The position numbers were made by a program, and so were the translations under genes. From NCBI GenBank assembly GCA_944739405.2, contig OX123190.2, forward strand, positions 22,418,807-22,482,806: a stretch of DNA of 64,000 nt, given 5' to 3'. This document shows, in pieces, positions 12,093 through 22,161 of the stretch. Below the pieces are notes generated by a model. The model did no database searches, was not told the origin of the DNA, and saw only the letters and a program-made list of their open reading frames with translations. Position 1 is the first letter of the stretch; each line of letters opens with the position of its first letter. Source of the DNA: Euclidia mi (taxonomy: Eukaryota; Arthropoda; Insecta; Lepidoptera; Erebidae).

Positions 12093-12235
12093 CAGTCTGC
12101 CGTTAACCTGAATCCTGTAAAGAATTTGAAACGTCGGCTTGTAATAAAAATTTAGTTTCTAGATCATTCGGTTTAATGTAACAACCAGTGAAACCGATAT
12201 AAGGCGATAAAATCCGTAAACTGTAATTTAATTTC
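12093..12235 (-). repeat. right terminal repeat of Penelope-like element (inverted)
   Basis: Inverted partner of 11291-11433. Together they bracket 659 bases containing the GIY-YIG relic. A more diverged solitary piece of similar sequence lies at 26060-26156. Confidence 0.75.
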
Positions 12236-12658
12236 AATGTATAATTCGCGTACACCCAAGAAAATAAAATGAAATTATTCTTAATAATTATAATAACAAA
12301 TGTCCTCGTCTCTTCCGAAATCAAGGCTTGCGTCTAGCAACGTGATTTAGAAATTTGTTTACTTAAATTGGTGAAGTTATTTAAATAAGGGATAAAAATT
12401 TAGAAGGGTGATTTTATTTGGGAATTACTTACAGGTTCGTTGCGCGTCCATCCTCAAAATCACGCTATGTGAGAAGTGGTGTTTGTATACAATCAGCTAC
12501 CGCCGATTTTACATCTGCATCAATATTGCATCGCTCTTGGGTGCCTATTTGCATATTTTATAGAAATTGGATGCGGTTGGTTCAAGATCCGTATGTGTCC
12601 TGGAAGGACTATGTCCAACGGTGGACTTTTTTGGGTTAAGATGATAATGTTATAAATT
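12236..12658. other. intronic spacer with RTE-tail relic
   Basis: A 73-codon plus frame (12418-12639) ends in GACTATGTCCAACGGTGGAC followed by ATGATAATG. This resembles the 3' terminal segment of lepidopteran RTE-like LINEs plus its (TGA)n tail. The rest is unassigned. Confidence 0.45.
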
Positions 12659-12846
12659 TTATTTTTTATTTTAAATTACCCGTTTTGGCCGATCCCGTGG
12701 GAATTTCGAGAAATCCCTTCTTAGTGCACCTCTACTGTCTCCAAGAAACATACATGCTAAATTTCAGCTTCCTGCGCCCAATAGTTTCAGCTGTAGCGTG
12801 TCTGTCAGTCAGTCAGTAACGCAAGGATTTTATATATTAAGATTAT
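12659..12846 (+). repeat. LINE 3'-tail repeat, copy 1
   Basis: Nearly collinear with 33243-33425. Shared words include CCCGTTTTGGCCGATCCCGT, CAAGAAACATACATGC, AATTTCAGCTTCCTG and GTGTCTGTCAGTCAGTCAGT, and both end in TATATATTAAGATTAT. This is the usual tail of a dispersed lepidopteran non-LTR family. More diverged antisense relatives lie at 13725-13815, 25080-25280 and 29045-29240. Confidence 0.7.
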
Positions 12847-13174
12847 ACAGAAAAGGGACTTGATATTTACCTTGACTGACGTATGGTGGTATATTTAAAG
12901 AATAAAGTAGAGCTTTATTTAATATACGAGCCACACACACACCGTATAATCTGTGAAGTAACAAGTTAGAAGGGAGATCGATGACGACCGAAGACGATGT
13001 TGACAAATATATCCCAACTGACACTTTCGACGATACGTGCGTGCAAGGGGTCCATAAGAATTTGGATTTAGTTCTAAGTTTCTTATTTTTATATCGCTTT
13101 CTAAACTTTTGCTTAACTAGCTTAAGGCACATTATAGTCAAAGGACAATGCCAATCTCCTAAGAGCTTTGTATC

Positions 13175-13716
13175 TAACAAACAATAAAATGTTACTTATT
13201 TATTTATTTATTTATTTGGAACAAACAAACAGTAACACATTATATCTGCGCAAATAATATTAAAAAAGATATTATTATAAATGTGAAACTCACACCGTTA
13301 TCCACAGCGTATACAATTCATATAGGTAACTATACTTATGAACAATCTATGCGAGTAAGACTACAAGACTCTTCAAATAACTATACATCGGAATCCTTAA
13401 CTTTATTTAACAAAGCAGAACGAAATCTATTTGCTGACACTGAGAATAAATCTAATTCTGTAGTTTTTGAACAAAAGTCATTATAGTTTTTGCACAAGCG
13501 ACGTAGAGGCACCCGCAGACCAGCATTGGTGCGGCAATGGGACACAGCAAAAAGAGGACGTGCGTGCACCACAATATGCTACTGTGTCCCAAGAACTGTT
13601 ATTAGATGAGATCTAATAACAATTCTTGGGACACAGTAGCATATTTTATTAGTAATCTCAGAGCAGTTATACCTGTTATAGCATACGTCGAAAAGAAACA
13701 TAATTTCACATTTTCA
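13175..13716 (-). pseudogene. LINE 3' end (C-terminal ORF2 relic), copy 1
   Basis: On the minus strand, 13381-13572 reads SHCRTNAGLRVPLRRLCKNY and ends KVKDSDV before a stop. This is the usual C-terminal end of jockey/CR1-type ORF2 proteins. It is followed by a 3' UTR that ends at the TTTATTG tail at 13175. The reading frame upstream is split by the palindrome at 13573-13645. The RT domain is missing here but present in copy 2. Confidence 0.75.
13573..13645. repeat. near-perfect palindrome, 35-bp arms, 3-nt loop
   Basis: Arms 13573-13607 and 13611-13645 differ at one position, around the loop GAG. The right half continues the LINE ORF2 frame (CVPRIVIRSH, minus strand). The left half is an inverted extra copy that breaks the frame before the RPLFAVSH continuation. 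A second identical copy is at 18997-19069 in copy 2 of the tandem unit. Confidence 0.9.
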
Positions 13717-14057
13717 CTAAGACAGCGCACAGCCATAACTTTTTGGCGCAAGAACCTGAACTTTGGATGCGTGTGCCTTGGGTCATTCGCACAGGTGTAG
13801 CCGCGGGCATCCTCTAGTTCGGACTGATCAGAATGGGTTATAATCGTGGTCAACCGTGGTTACATCAATCTGATCCCGCGTGATTATGGGAAGTTGAGAA
13901 CACCGCGGTGTTATTATTGCGTAGGCTGAATCTTTCGGCAGTCGCTGTTCACCAGGCCCTCAACTCAATTCAAAGGCCAGTAGACTTATAACTGTAATTT
14001 TGCCATCGCAACACCAAAAAGAAAGTCAGTCAATTGTGATCAAGGCAGGTGCAAGTT

Positions 14058-14100
14058 GCACATGACGAAACGCCCGCGCCCCCGGCGTTTCGTCATGTGC
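14058..14100. repeat. GC-rich perfect hairpin, 17-bp arms
   Basis: Arms 14058-14074 and 14084-14100 are perfect complements around the 9-base loop CGCGCCCCC, inside AT-rich DNA. The repeat of this unit carries the same hairpin at 22119-22161. Function unknown. The perfect pairing in the two copies only shows that the duplication is recent. Confidence 0.9.
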
Positions 14101-15030
14101 CGTTTGTATGCCGTATGTTGCCGCATGTATCATGTGTCGTTAAAAAGAAAGTGTTTTAACCTTATTGTCAAAATAAATTATAACGATATTGAGATATGTT
14201 ACATCGGATATTTTGTATATGAGAACAAAAATTCGAATATTTTAAACGACTACGAGATAGGTAGGTATCGCAAAAACTGCATATTTGTATAACATCATCT
14301 AGATTCAATTGCTGACGAATTTTACAAAGTGATGAGGCTTTTATGAAATTATTGTAAAGTAGACTTTAAGTCTAGTAGTATATTTTTAAGATTTTTTGTA
14401 TTATTTTCTTATTTTTATTTGATTTTGAATATTTAACCGATTTAAATCAATATATTTCTAGTGATAAAATTGCATTATAAGTAGATATCGGGTGTTAAAG
14501 GCAGCTTACCACTTAATAAAAAGGTGTAAATTGATAAGTATTTATAGTTGGCAGACTTTATAATACTTATCAATGTTGGTATCCACATTATTGGCGATAA
14601 ACTCGTCGACAAAATAAGCGGTTTTATTAAATTTGTAAAAGCCTGTCAGTCATTATCTAGATGGAAGCTTTATTTCATAGAAACAGATAATAACTAAATT
14701 GAAGTTTGGATATCATATTATGTATCTGACTGCAGGGTTGGCGTAGTAAGTAGTTTAAGCGGCCTTTTAACACTGTGCTACGAGTTTTTTGATAATTAAC
14801 TTACAAGTATATTATAGATACAATTTATAATCAAAGCTTTAGTTGTGGCTACGATTCCCCATCATAACAAACAATAAAATGTTACTTATTTATTTATTTG
14901 GAACAAACAAACAGTAACACATTATATCTGCGCAAATAATATTAAAAAAGATATTATTATAAATGTGAAACTCACACCGTTATCCACAGCGTATACAATT
15001 CATATAGGTAACTATACTTATGAACAATCT

Positions 15031-15039
15031 ATGCGAGTA
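15031..15039. other. target-site duplication (left) of RTE element
   Basis: ATGCGAGTA here and at 18773-18781. The uninterrupted sequence TATGCGAGTAAGACTAC at about 13350 in copy 1 of the tandem unit is the empty site. It confirms both borders of the insertion. Confidence 0.9.
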
Positions 15040-15521
15040 CTCGAAACAAACCCGAAACGGCACCATCGTAAGGCATGAGCCAGGTCCTGCAGCCGAGCCG
15101 GCTCCACACGTAGCGACTCGTCGCTCCTGTGGGCTAAGCTGGTGAGGTCGAGAGGGAGATGTAGGCAGTGGGAAAACCTGCATTTCCTAAAAGAAATCCC
15201 AGGCGTAGCAGATTTAAATTTTGCGGAGAGGACACTTCGTCACTGCAGTCCATCAGCGGTGAAAACAACACGGGGAATGACAGTCACCAGTTCTAAGTCA
15301 GCGCGAATAGGCGTAAGCGCAGGCGCTAGGGGTCGTTCTTGGCAGTGGGAGGGCCCTTCGTAGGTCCACTGATCAGTTACCGCCCGCTTTAGCTGGGCAG
15401 CCCCCGGCCAATAAGGTACTGATCCGTCTCAGCACTAATTTGTCTCCGTTGGGTGTAGGAGACACTAGTATAAAACTAGACAGTTGGTGCTGTAAATTAC
15501 TCACCTGCGCGAAAACGAAAA
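15040..15521 (+). promoter_or_regulatory. RTE element 5' untranslated region
   Basis: 482 bases of GC-richer sequence between the left target duplication and the ORF. Non-LTR elements carry an internal promoter here. A stable hairpin (CCACA 15104-15108 with TGTGG 15128-15132; AGCGAC with GTCGCT inside) is followed at once by GCTAAGC and by TGGTG (15140-15144), which can pair with CACCA (15061-15065). This resembles the P4, J4/2 and P2 parts of an HDV-like ribozyme, but I cannot assign a convincing P1. Confidence 0.55.
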
Positions 15522-18500
15522 GTGAATAATTTAAAACAACAACCACTCCTTTCCATGCGTTTAGCAACATGGAATGTCCGAACAATGAGGACAGGCCTCC
15601 CGGAGACCTGTGGGGGTTTAGGTTGCGTACAAGATCTGCGCAAGACTGCTGTGATTGATACCGAGCTGATGAGACTTAATATCGCTGTTTTGGCCCTTCA
15701 AGAGACGAGGCTTCCTGACACTGGTTCCATTCGAGAAGAACATTACACCTTTTTTTGGGTAGGAAAGGATCAGCACTCCATCCGCGAGCATGGCGTGGGT
15801 TTCGCTGTTCGTAATGATCTCCTCACATCTATTGAGGCACCCCAAGGAATTTCAGAGCGCATCATGGTACTGCGTCTTTTTAGTAATTGCGGCTTTGTAA
15901 CATTGATTTCCGCATATTCACCAACATTGGGTTCAGCACCGGAGGTTAAAGATTGTTTCTACGATCAGCTTTCGCAAGTCGTATGCACGGTACCTCCCAA
16001 TGATCATATTTACATACTGGGTGACTTCAATGCAAGAGTCGGCCAAGATAACATGACATGGCCAGATTGTCTCGGTAACCAAGGTGTGGGCAAAATGAAC
16101 GAAAACGGACAACGTTTGCTTGAGTTTTGTTCTAATCACCGGCTATGTGTTACTAACTCATACTTCAGAGGCAAATCTTCGCATAAAGTTTCATGGAAGC
16201 ATCCCCGTTCTGGTCACTGGCATCAGCTTGATCTAATCCTAACTCGGAGGAAAGATCTTCGCTTCGTCCTCCACACCCGTTCTTATCAAAGCGCCGATTG
16301 CGACTCAGACCATTCACTTGTGGGGACAAAAATAGCCATTTCCCGCAAAAGAATTCACTCATTAAGGCCTATTGGAAGGAAGAAAATCGATCTTGGCCAA
16401 ACTAAGATAAGCGCAAAAGTTGAGACCTTTAAAGAGCTGGTTCGCTCCGAGGCTTCACTTTGGGACCAAGATGTGTCGCTTCAGGATGAGTGGGATCGTG
16501 TTAAAAGAACTCTCTCAGAGACCGCAAGCAAATCTTTCGGATACCAGAAAGCAAGGACTGAGGACTGGTTCGCCGAAAACATCGAGCAATTACAACCCCT
16601 GCTTGACTCTAAACGAGTTGCCGCTTTAAATCACCGCTTGAACCCGTCTCCTGCCACTCGAACTGAACTTACAAGGGCCAAGTCGGTACTGCAGCGAAAC
16701 TGTCGTTTCTTTTCAAATAAATACTGGCTTGAACTCTGCCGTAACATCCAGCTATGCGCTGATTCGGGTAATTTCAGTGGAGTATATTCGGGTATGAAAA
16801 AGGCTCTCGGCCCTGTTCCTAGCAAGATTGCCCTTCTGAGGGAACCTGATGGAAGGATCATCAAGGACAGCAAGCGTCAGCTACAAAGATGGGTCGAACA
16901 TTACACCAGTCTTTACTCACAACCAGTAAACTTACGGCCCGAAGCTATAGACCAAATTCCTGAATGGGCAACATGGTACGAGCTAGACGACGAACCCACA
17001 CTGGAAGATCTCCATAGCGCCATACGACAACTCAAGTGCGGCAAAAGTCCTGGTGGAGACTCCATATATCCAGAGATCCTCAAATTCGACTTCGTAGCTC
17101 CGCTCCTGCATAATCTTTTAGTAAAGTGTTGGTCCGAGGGTATGGTACCTCAGGATATGCGCGATGCCAATATTGTCACCCTTTACAAAGGCAAAGGTGA
17201 CCGCGGCGACTGTAACTCATATCGCGGTATATCCCTTCTCAGTATCGTTGGCAAGCTCATAGGTCGAGTACTTCTTAAGAAACTACAACATCTTGCTGAC
17301 CGCATCTATCCTGAGTCCCAATGCGGGTTCCGGGCCGGGCGATCAACAATAGATATGATATTTACGCTACGCCAGATTCAAGAGAAATGCAGAGAGCAGC
17401 AGACTCCTGTCTTGATAGCGTTCGTGGACCTTAATAAGGCCTTCGACGCTGTTAGCAGGGAGGGTCTTTATGAGGCACTCGTGAGGGTAGGCTGTCCGCC
17501 GAAACTACTTAGTCTCATCAAATCATTCCATCAGGAAATGAAAGGATCTGTGGTCTTCAAGGGTGACTTGTCCGAGCCTTTTGAAATGCGCAGAGGCGTG
17601 CGTCAAGGTTGCGTTTTGGCTCCTACCCTGTTTGGGATTTTCTTTTCTTTGATTTTAAAAGTTGCCTTTGGTGAAAACCAACAAGGTGTCCATCTCCATA
17701 CGAGAGCCGATGGGAAACTCTACAATATTTCCCTACAAAGATCTAAGCGCAACCGGGAAGACCTATACGCGGACAGTCTTCTTTTTGCTGATGACGCCGC
17801 TTTTGTTGCAACGTCCCCTTCGGAGCTCCAAACTATGATGGATAAGTTTTCCCATGCATGTAGTCTGTTTTCCATGTCCATCAACGCCAAGAAAACTGTA
17901 ATACTCGCCCAAGGTTTTGCTCAAAAACCAGTTATTTTACTGAATGGCGCCCCTTTAGACGTAGTCGACAAGTTCTCCTACCTTGGCTCGACCGTTACAA
18001 GCAATCTCTCGCTCAATGCGGAGATCGACACTCGCATCGGTAAGGCGGCCACTATGTTCGGGAGGCTACGTTCAAGAGTATGGGAAAACAACCACCTAAC
18101 CGCTAGAACCAAAATATTGGTCTACCAAGCGTGCATTCTCAGCATACTCTTGTACGGAGCTGAGACATGGACCTCGTACGCCAAACATGAACGTCGGCTC
18201 AACGCTTTCCACATGCGTTGCGTGCGCCGTATTTTGGGCATAACGTGGAAGGACCGGGTCACGAATGAGGCAGTTCTCGCCAAAGCGCGGCTTCCCAGCT
18301 TAACTGCGCTGCTTAAACAGCGACGACTACGGTGGCTGGGGCATGTGCAACGCATGGATGCTTCCAGACTGCCAAGGCAGGTCATGCTGGGTACCGTAGC
18401 CGATGCAAAGAGAAAAATTGGGCGCCCGCTGCTTCGCTTTAAGGACTGCGTCAAGCGTGACATGGCCACGTTCAACATCAAGCATAGCGTATGGGAGAAG

Positions 18501-18722
18501 CTTGCTGAAGATAGGGACCAGTGGAGATATCAGGTTGCACAGGGTATAAAGCGCCATGACACAGAGTGGTTCGACAGGCTTGCCGACACTAGGGCCAAAC
18601 GGCACCAAAGTGACAATCTTCCATCAAACCCACCAAACACATTGCACATATGTTCTGGATGCGGTCGATCTTGCCGCTCCAGAATTGGCTTGTACAGTCA
18701 TCAGAAGAAGTGTCTGCAATAA
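15522..18722 (+). CDS. RTE-type LINE endonuclease-reverse transcriptase, intact
   Basis: A 1066-codon frame without interruption. An N-terminal AP-endonuclease domain begins at ATWNVRTM (about residues 15-22). It has the catalytic glutamate in LQETRLP (E61), GDFNAR (167-172) and the final SDH (262-264). The RT domain follows: AFVDLNKAFD (D near 636), GVRQGCVLAP and FADD near 755-758. The C terminus carries a C2HC finger: C1044, C1047, H1060, C1064. The protein nicks target DNA and reverse-transcribes its own RNA onto it. The start at 15522 is the most upstream ATG; ATG at 15555 (MRLATWN) is as likely the real start and loses no domain. All key residues are present, so this copy may be competent. 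It lies antisense to the LRR gene. The single-ORF APE-RT layout and very short 3' UTR fit the RTE/BovB group. Confidence 0.93.
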   Translation: MNNLKQQPLLSMRLATWNVRTMRTGLPETCGGLGCVQDLRKTAVIDTELMRLNIAVLALQETRLPDTGSIREEHYTFFWVGKDQHSIREHGVGFAVRNDLLTSIEAPQGISERIMVLRLFSNCGFVTLISAYSPTLGSAPEVKDCFYDQLSQVVCTVPPNDHIYILGDFNARVGQDNMTWPDCLGNQGVGKMNENGQRLLEFCSNHRLCVTNSYFRGKSSHKVSWKHPRSGHWHQLDLILTRRKDLRFVLHTRSYQSADCDSDHSLVGTKIAISRKRIHSLRPIGRKKIDLGQTKISAKVETFKELVRSEASLWDQDVSLQDEWDRVKRTLSETASKSFGYQKARTEDWFAENIEQLQPLLDSKRVAALNHRLNPSPATRTELTRAKSVLQRNCRFFSNKYWLELCRNIQLCADSGNFSGVYSGMKKALGPVPSKIALLREPDGRIIKDSKRQLQRWVEHYTSLYSQPVNLRPEAIDQIPEWATWYELDDEPTLEDLHSAIRQLKCGKSPGGDSIYPEILKFDFVAPLLHNLLVKCWSEGMVPQDMRDANIVTLYKGKGDRGDCNSYRGISLLSIVGKLIGRVLLKKLQHLADRIYPESQCGFRAGRSTIDMIFTLRQIQEKCREQQTPVLIAFVDLNKAFDAVSREGLYEALVRVGCPPKLLSLIKSFHQEMKGSVVFKGDLSEPFEMRRGVRQGCVLAPTLFGIFFSLILKVAFGENQQGVHLHTRADGKLYNISLQRSKRNREDLYADSLLFADDAAFVATSPSELQTMMDKFSHACSLFSMSINAKKTVILAQGFAQKPVILLNGAPLDVVDKFSYLGSTVTSNLSLNAEIDTRIGKAATMFGRLRSRVWENNHLTARTKILVYQACILSILLYGAETWTSYAKHERRLNAFHMRCVRRILGITWKDRVTNEAVLAKARLPSLTALLKQRRLRWLGHVQRMDASRLPRQVMLGTVADAKRKIGRPLLRFKDCVKRDMATFNIKHSVWEKLAEDRDQWRYQVAQGIKRHDTEWFDRLADTRAKRHQSDNLPSNPPNTLHICSGCGRSCRSRIGLYSHQKKCLQ

Positions 18723-18772
18723 TTTACAATCACTGCGTAAACCATCTGAATATAGATGAAAAGGCCACATAC
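18723..18772 (+). other. RTE element 3' UTR, no poly(A)
   Basis: Only 50 bases separate the stop codon from the right target duplication. There is no poly(A) run. The end is GATGAAAAGGCCACATAC. A short 3' UTR without poly(A) is usual for RTE elements. Confidence 0.8.
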
Positions 18773-18781
18773 ATGCGAGTA
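18773..18781. other. target-site duplication (right) of RTE element
   Basis: ATGCGAGTA, identical to 15031-15039. Confidence 0.9.
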
Positions 18782-20890
18782 AGACTACAAGACTCTTCAA
18801 ATAACTATACATCGGAATCCTTAACTTTATTTAACAAAGCAGAATGAAATCTATTTGCTGACACTGAGAATAAATCTAATTCTGTAGTTTTTGAACAAAA
18901 GTCATTATAGTTTTTGCACAAGCGACGTAGAGGCACCCGCAGACCAGCATTGGTGCGGCAATGGGACACAGCAAAAAGAGGACGTGCGTGCACCACAATA
19001 TGCTACTGTGTCCCAAGAACTGTTATTAGATGAGATCTAATAACAATTCTTGGGACACAGTAGCATATTTTATTAGTAATCTCAGAGCAGTTATACCTGT
19101 TATAGCATACGTCGAAAAGAAACATAATTTCTAGATATAAACGTCTAGACTTCAGGCTCATTAGATTGTATTTATTAAGAAGATTTTTATAGATTGGGAA
19201 ATTGTGGCAGCACCTGTAATGCATCCATCTAAGAAATTTGCGCTGCACTTTCTAGCATCTCAACGTATTTATTATAAAAAGGGTTCCACACCACCACTGC
19301 ATATTCGAGTTGAGATCTAACTAGTGCTTTATAGAGATGAGAATAAGTGCTTGCGTGTTTAAATTCAGTAGCTGATCTCATAACGAACCCGTACATACGA
19401 TAAGTCTTTTCGGTGATGTTATCAATATGTTGATCAAGGTGAAGTTTGTTATCTAGCAGTACCCGTAGGTCTCGCACGGATGGAGCTTTCAATAGAGTTA
19501 CATGGTTTAGATTATAATTATGATTTAAAACGTTTTTATTCTTTGTGAATGATATCGTTAAACATTTAGAAATACTAAGGTAAAGTTTGTTTTGAATACA
19601 GTATTCAGAGAATCGGTTTAAGTCTTCTTGTAACTAACAACAATCTGCAAGTTTTCTTATAGCTTTAAAGATTTTTAGATCGTCAGCATAGAGCAAAAAT
19701 TTTGAGTGTCTGAAACAATTTCCAATATCATTTATGAACAAACTGAATAAAAGAGGCCCTAAAATTGAGCCCTGGGGTACGCCAGATGTTACGATAGAGT
19801 CGCCAAGTGGAATCCCTTGATAACAACCCTTTGTGATCTATTACTAACATATGATGCAAACCAGCGAAGCAAATCTCCTCGTATGCCGTTAAATGCAATT
19901 TTGGTAAGAATCAAATTGTGGTCTACCTTGTCGAACGCTTTTTGAAAGTCTTTGTATACTGCGTTTACTTGTACTTGTTGATCCATATTGTTAAAGAGAA
20001 AGTCGGTAAATATTAATAGATTACATAGTAGTTGTAGATTTACATTTAACAAATCCATGTTGTTGTTCTATTATAGTTCTGTAAATTATCTTATGTATTT
20101 CCTGATAAAGGAGCCTTTCAAAAAGCTTCGACAAAGCAGACAAAATAGATATGGGGCGATAATTGGCGACTTCATGTTTGGACCCTGATTTATAAACAGG
20201 AGTTATATTAGCCCTTTTAAATTGTTCAGGGAAGGTGCCCTCTGATGTAATCATATTAAATATAATTTGCAGGGGTCTGTACATACTCTTAGCACTTTGC
20301 ACACACTTTCTTTCCTTTTAACGAAATAAGGGTTAGTTGATCCGGTCCAGGACCTTTAATGGAATCTAAAGGTTGTAATGATTTCAAGACCTGATGCTTG
20401 CTAAACGTGCTGCTGGTAATATGAGTGTATTTGTCACTACTCTCTTCAGGGGATAGCCATTCGTTCAAATTTAGGTTTGAGGGAACATAAACCGATTGAA
20501 AGTAGTCCATGAACATATTGCAAATCTCATCCGGATCACTGAATGTCCGTTTTTTTTAAAACATAGTGGAAGGAATGCCGACATTACCCTTACGATTATT
20601 GACATAGCTCCATAGGTATTTTACGTTCTTTTGAAAATTGTCCTCAACAGAATTCAGGTAGTCAGCGTAATTTGACTTGCCTAAGACCCGAAATCTATGC
20701 CGTAGAAGCGAAAATTGTTCATAATCCGAAATATTATTATACGTTTTCCATTTCACCCAGGCTTTGTTCTTATTTTTGAAAATGCGAATCAGTGATTTAG
20801 AAAACCACACAGGGAATTTCCATGAACGTGAGTTAGAAAAGGGTGTATAAGTTCTTATAACATTGAAAATAACGTTACGTCTCGATGATT
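18782..20890 (-). pseudogene. jockey/CR1-type LINE ORF2 relic, copy 2
   Basis: Minus-strand fragments read in order from right to left. First a pre-RT segment (KFPVWFSKSLIRIFKNKNKA, near 20810). Then RT motifs: FKRANITPVYKSGS and NYRPISILSALSKLFERLLY at 20021-20302, and VNAVYKDFQKAFDKVDH near 19930. Then the thumb/connection region (VVWNPFYNKYVEMLESA at about 19240-19300). Last the C-terminal end at 18805-18996. Frames are broken by stops and frameshifts, and the palindrome at 18997-19069 interrupts the C-terminal frame. No endonuclease domain is seen, so the copy is 5' incomplete. Its 3' UTR runs to 14875 and is split by the RTE insertion. Confidence 0.82.
18997..19069. repeat. near-perfect palindrome, copy 2
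   Basis: Same 35-bp arms and GAG loop as 13573-13645. Its presence in both tandem units shows that the palindrome predates the duplication. Confidence 0.9.
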
Positions 20891-21780
20891 ATATATTTTT
20901 TTTAACTATTCCCCAAGCTTTAAATGCTATAATCTCCGAATTAAGTTCAAAAATAACTCATTGGTACGCTATCTGTGAATAGAGCAGTGTTCCATAATTT
21001 AATCTGTTTTCTTGGAAAGAGTGTGTTATTTGATGGTACGAGTGATAATGTCGGTAGTGAGGATTATTGATGATATTTATGACGGCCAGCCTTAGATCGG
21101 CTCGTGTACAAACAACAGTCTATCTACAAAAGATGAGCTAAGCTGAGCGGTGTCCGAGATAAACTCCAACAGTGTTCCATTACATCCTTAGCAAGTAATA
21201 CTTGGTGGATGTTTTCCTCGCACAGCATCCAGCTGTCTCGCTCATCTCTTGTGATAAGCGCAACCTTACACGTGTCGTATTTTAATGTTTTCCTATACAC
21301 CTGCTGGGACTTAGAGGACATCCGTAATTCCCATTTAAAGTACCTATACAGAAACAGTCGGTGCAGGGTAGTAAAAATAAATAGAATTCCAATTACAGTT
21401 AGCCAATGGTGTGTCATTGAAATAGTAATGAAATTATAAATGATAGAAATATAACTATTCGGCACTGCTGTCGGGCATAATATTATTGTTGAAACACACG
21501 ATGACAATTAATTACAGTGAACTGAAAATGTGCTATCGAAAAACAGAATGAGTGTGTTTTTGTATGAATTTGGTTATTTGCCTGTAAACGAGAAGGGTGG
21601 GCACCTATGGTGGGCACTATGTTGTCACACACACACATAATTATGTGTAATATTTGTCCAAATATTACACATTATTGCCTACTTTATAGTATTAATGATT
21701 TCTTAAAAACTAGCCTAATGAACTATTAGATAAGTATGTGTGTGTAAATATGAAACTTCTTGCATTACTTACTGACTGAC
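20891..21780 (-). other. unassigned segment with 97-127-codon ORF
   Basis: The minus strand is open from 21507 to 21124. From an internal methionine near 21420 it reads 97 codons: a hydrophobic helix (WLTVIGILFIFTTLH), then a basic stretch (RYFKWELRMSSKSQQVYRK), then KVALITRDERDSWML. An N-terminal membrane anchor followed by a soluble, charged region looks more like a cellular protein than a retroelement product. I recognise no family and see no splice acceptor that would make it an exon. It lies between the LINE relic and the duplicated flank and is absent from copy 1. It could be captured host sequence or chance. Confidence 0.35.
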
Positions 21781-22118
21781 AGACAGCGCACAGCCATAAC
21801 TTTTTGGCGCAAGAACCTGAACTTTGGATGCGTGTGCCTTGGGTCATTCGCACAGGTGTAGCCGCGGGCATCCTCTAGTTCGGACTGATCAGAATGGGTT
21901 ATAATCGTGGTCAACCGTGGTTACATCAATCTGATCCCGCGTGATTATGGGAAGTTGAGAACACCGCGGTGTTATTATTGCGTAGGCTGAATCTTTCGGC
22001 AGTCGCTGTTCACCAGGCCCTCAACTCAATTCAAAGGCCAGTAGACTTATAACTGTAATTTTGCCATCGCAACACCAAAAAGAAAGTCAGTCAATTGTGA
22101 TCAAGGCAGGTGCAGGTT

Positions 22119-22161
22119 GCACATGACGAAACGCCCGCGCCCCCGGCGTTTCGTCATGTGC
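22119..22161. repeat. GC-rich perfect hairpin, copy 2
   Basis: Same 17-bp arms and CGCGCCCCC loop as 14058-14100. Confidence 0.9.

Larger units (their letters stand above)
13175..14874. repeat. tandem unit, copy 1 (1.7 kb)
   Basis: Starts with TAACAAACAATAAAATG and ends with GATTCCCCATCA. The same start and end recur at 14875 and 22925, and the intervening sequence matches with very few differences apart from an 8-bp (TTAT)n length change. Copy 1 lacks two segments present in copy 2: the RTE element (15040-18772) and a 2.65-kb block (19131-21780). At the second site copy 1 carries about 13 bases (CACATTTTCACTA) not in copy 2. The sequence to the left of 13175 is not repeated before 14875, so the unit is joined exactly end to end. 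The unit contains the 3' end of a LINE and about 1.15 kb of non-coding flank. Confidence 0.85.

Noticed and set aside
13573..13645. microRNA precursor
   Set aside because: A 3-nt loop and 35-bp near-perfect stem do not fit Dicer substrates, and one half is plainly LINE coding sequence.
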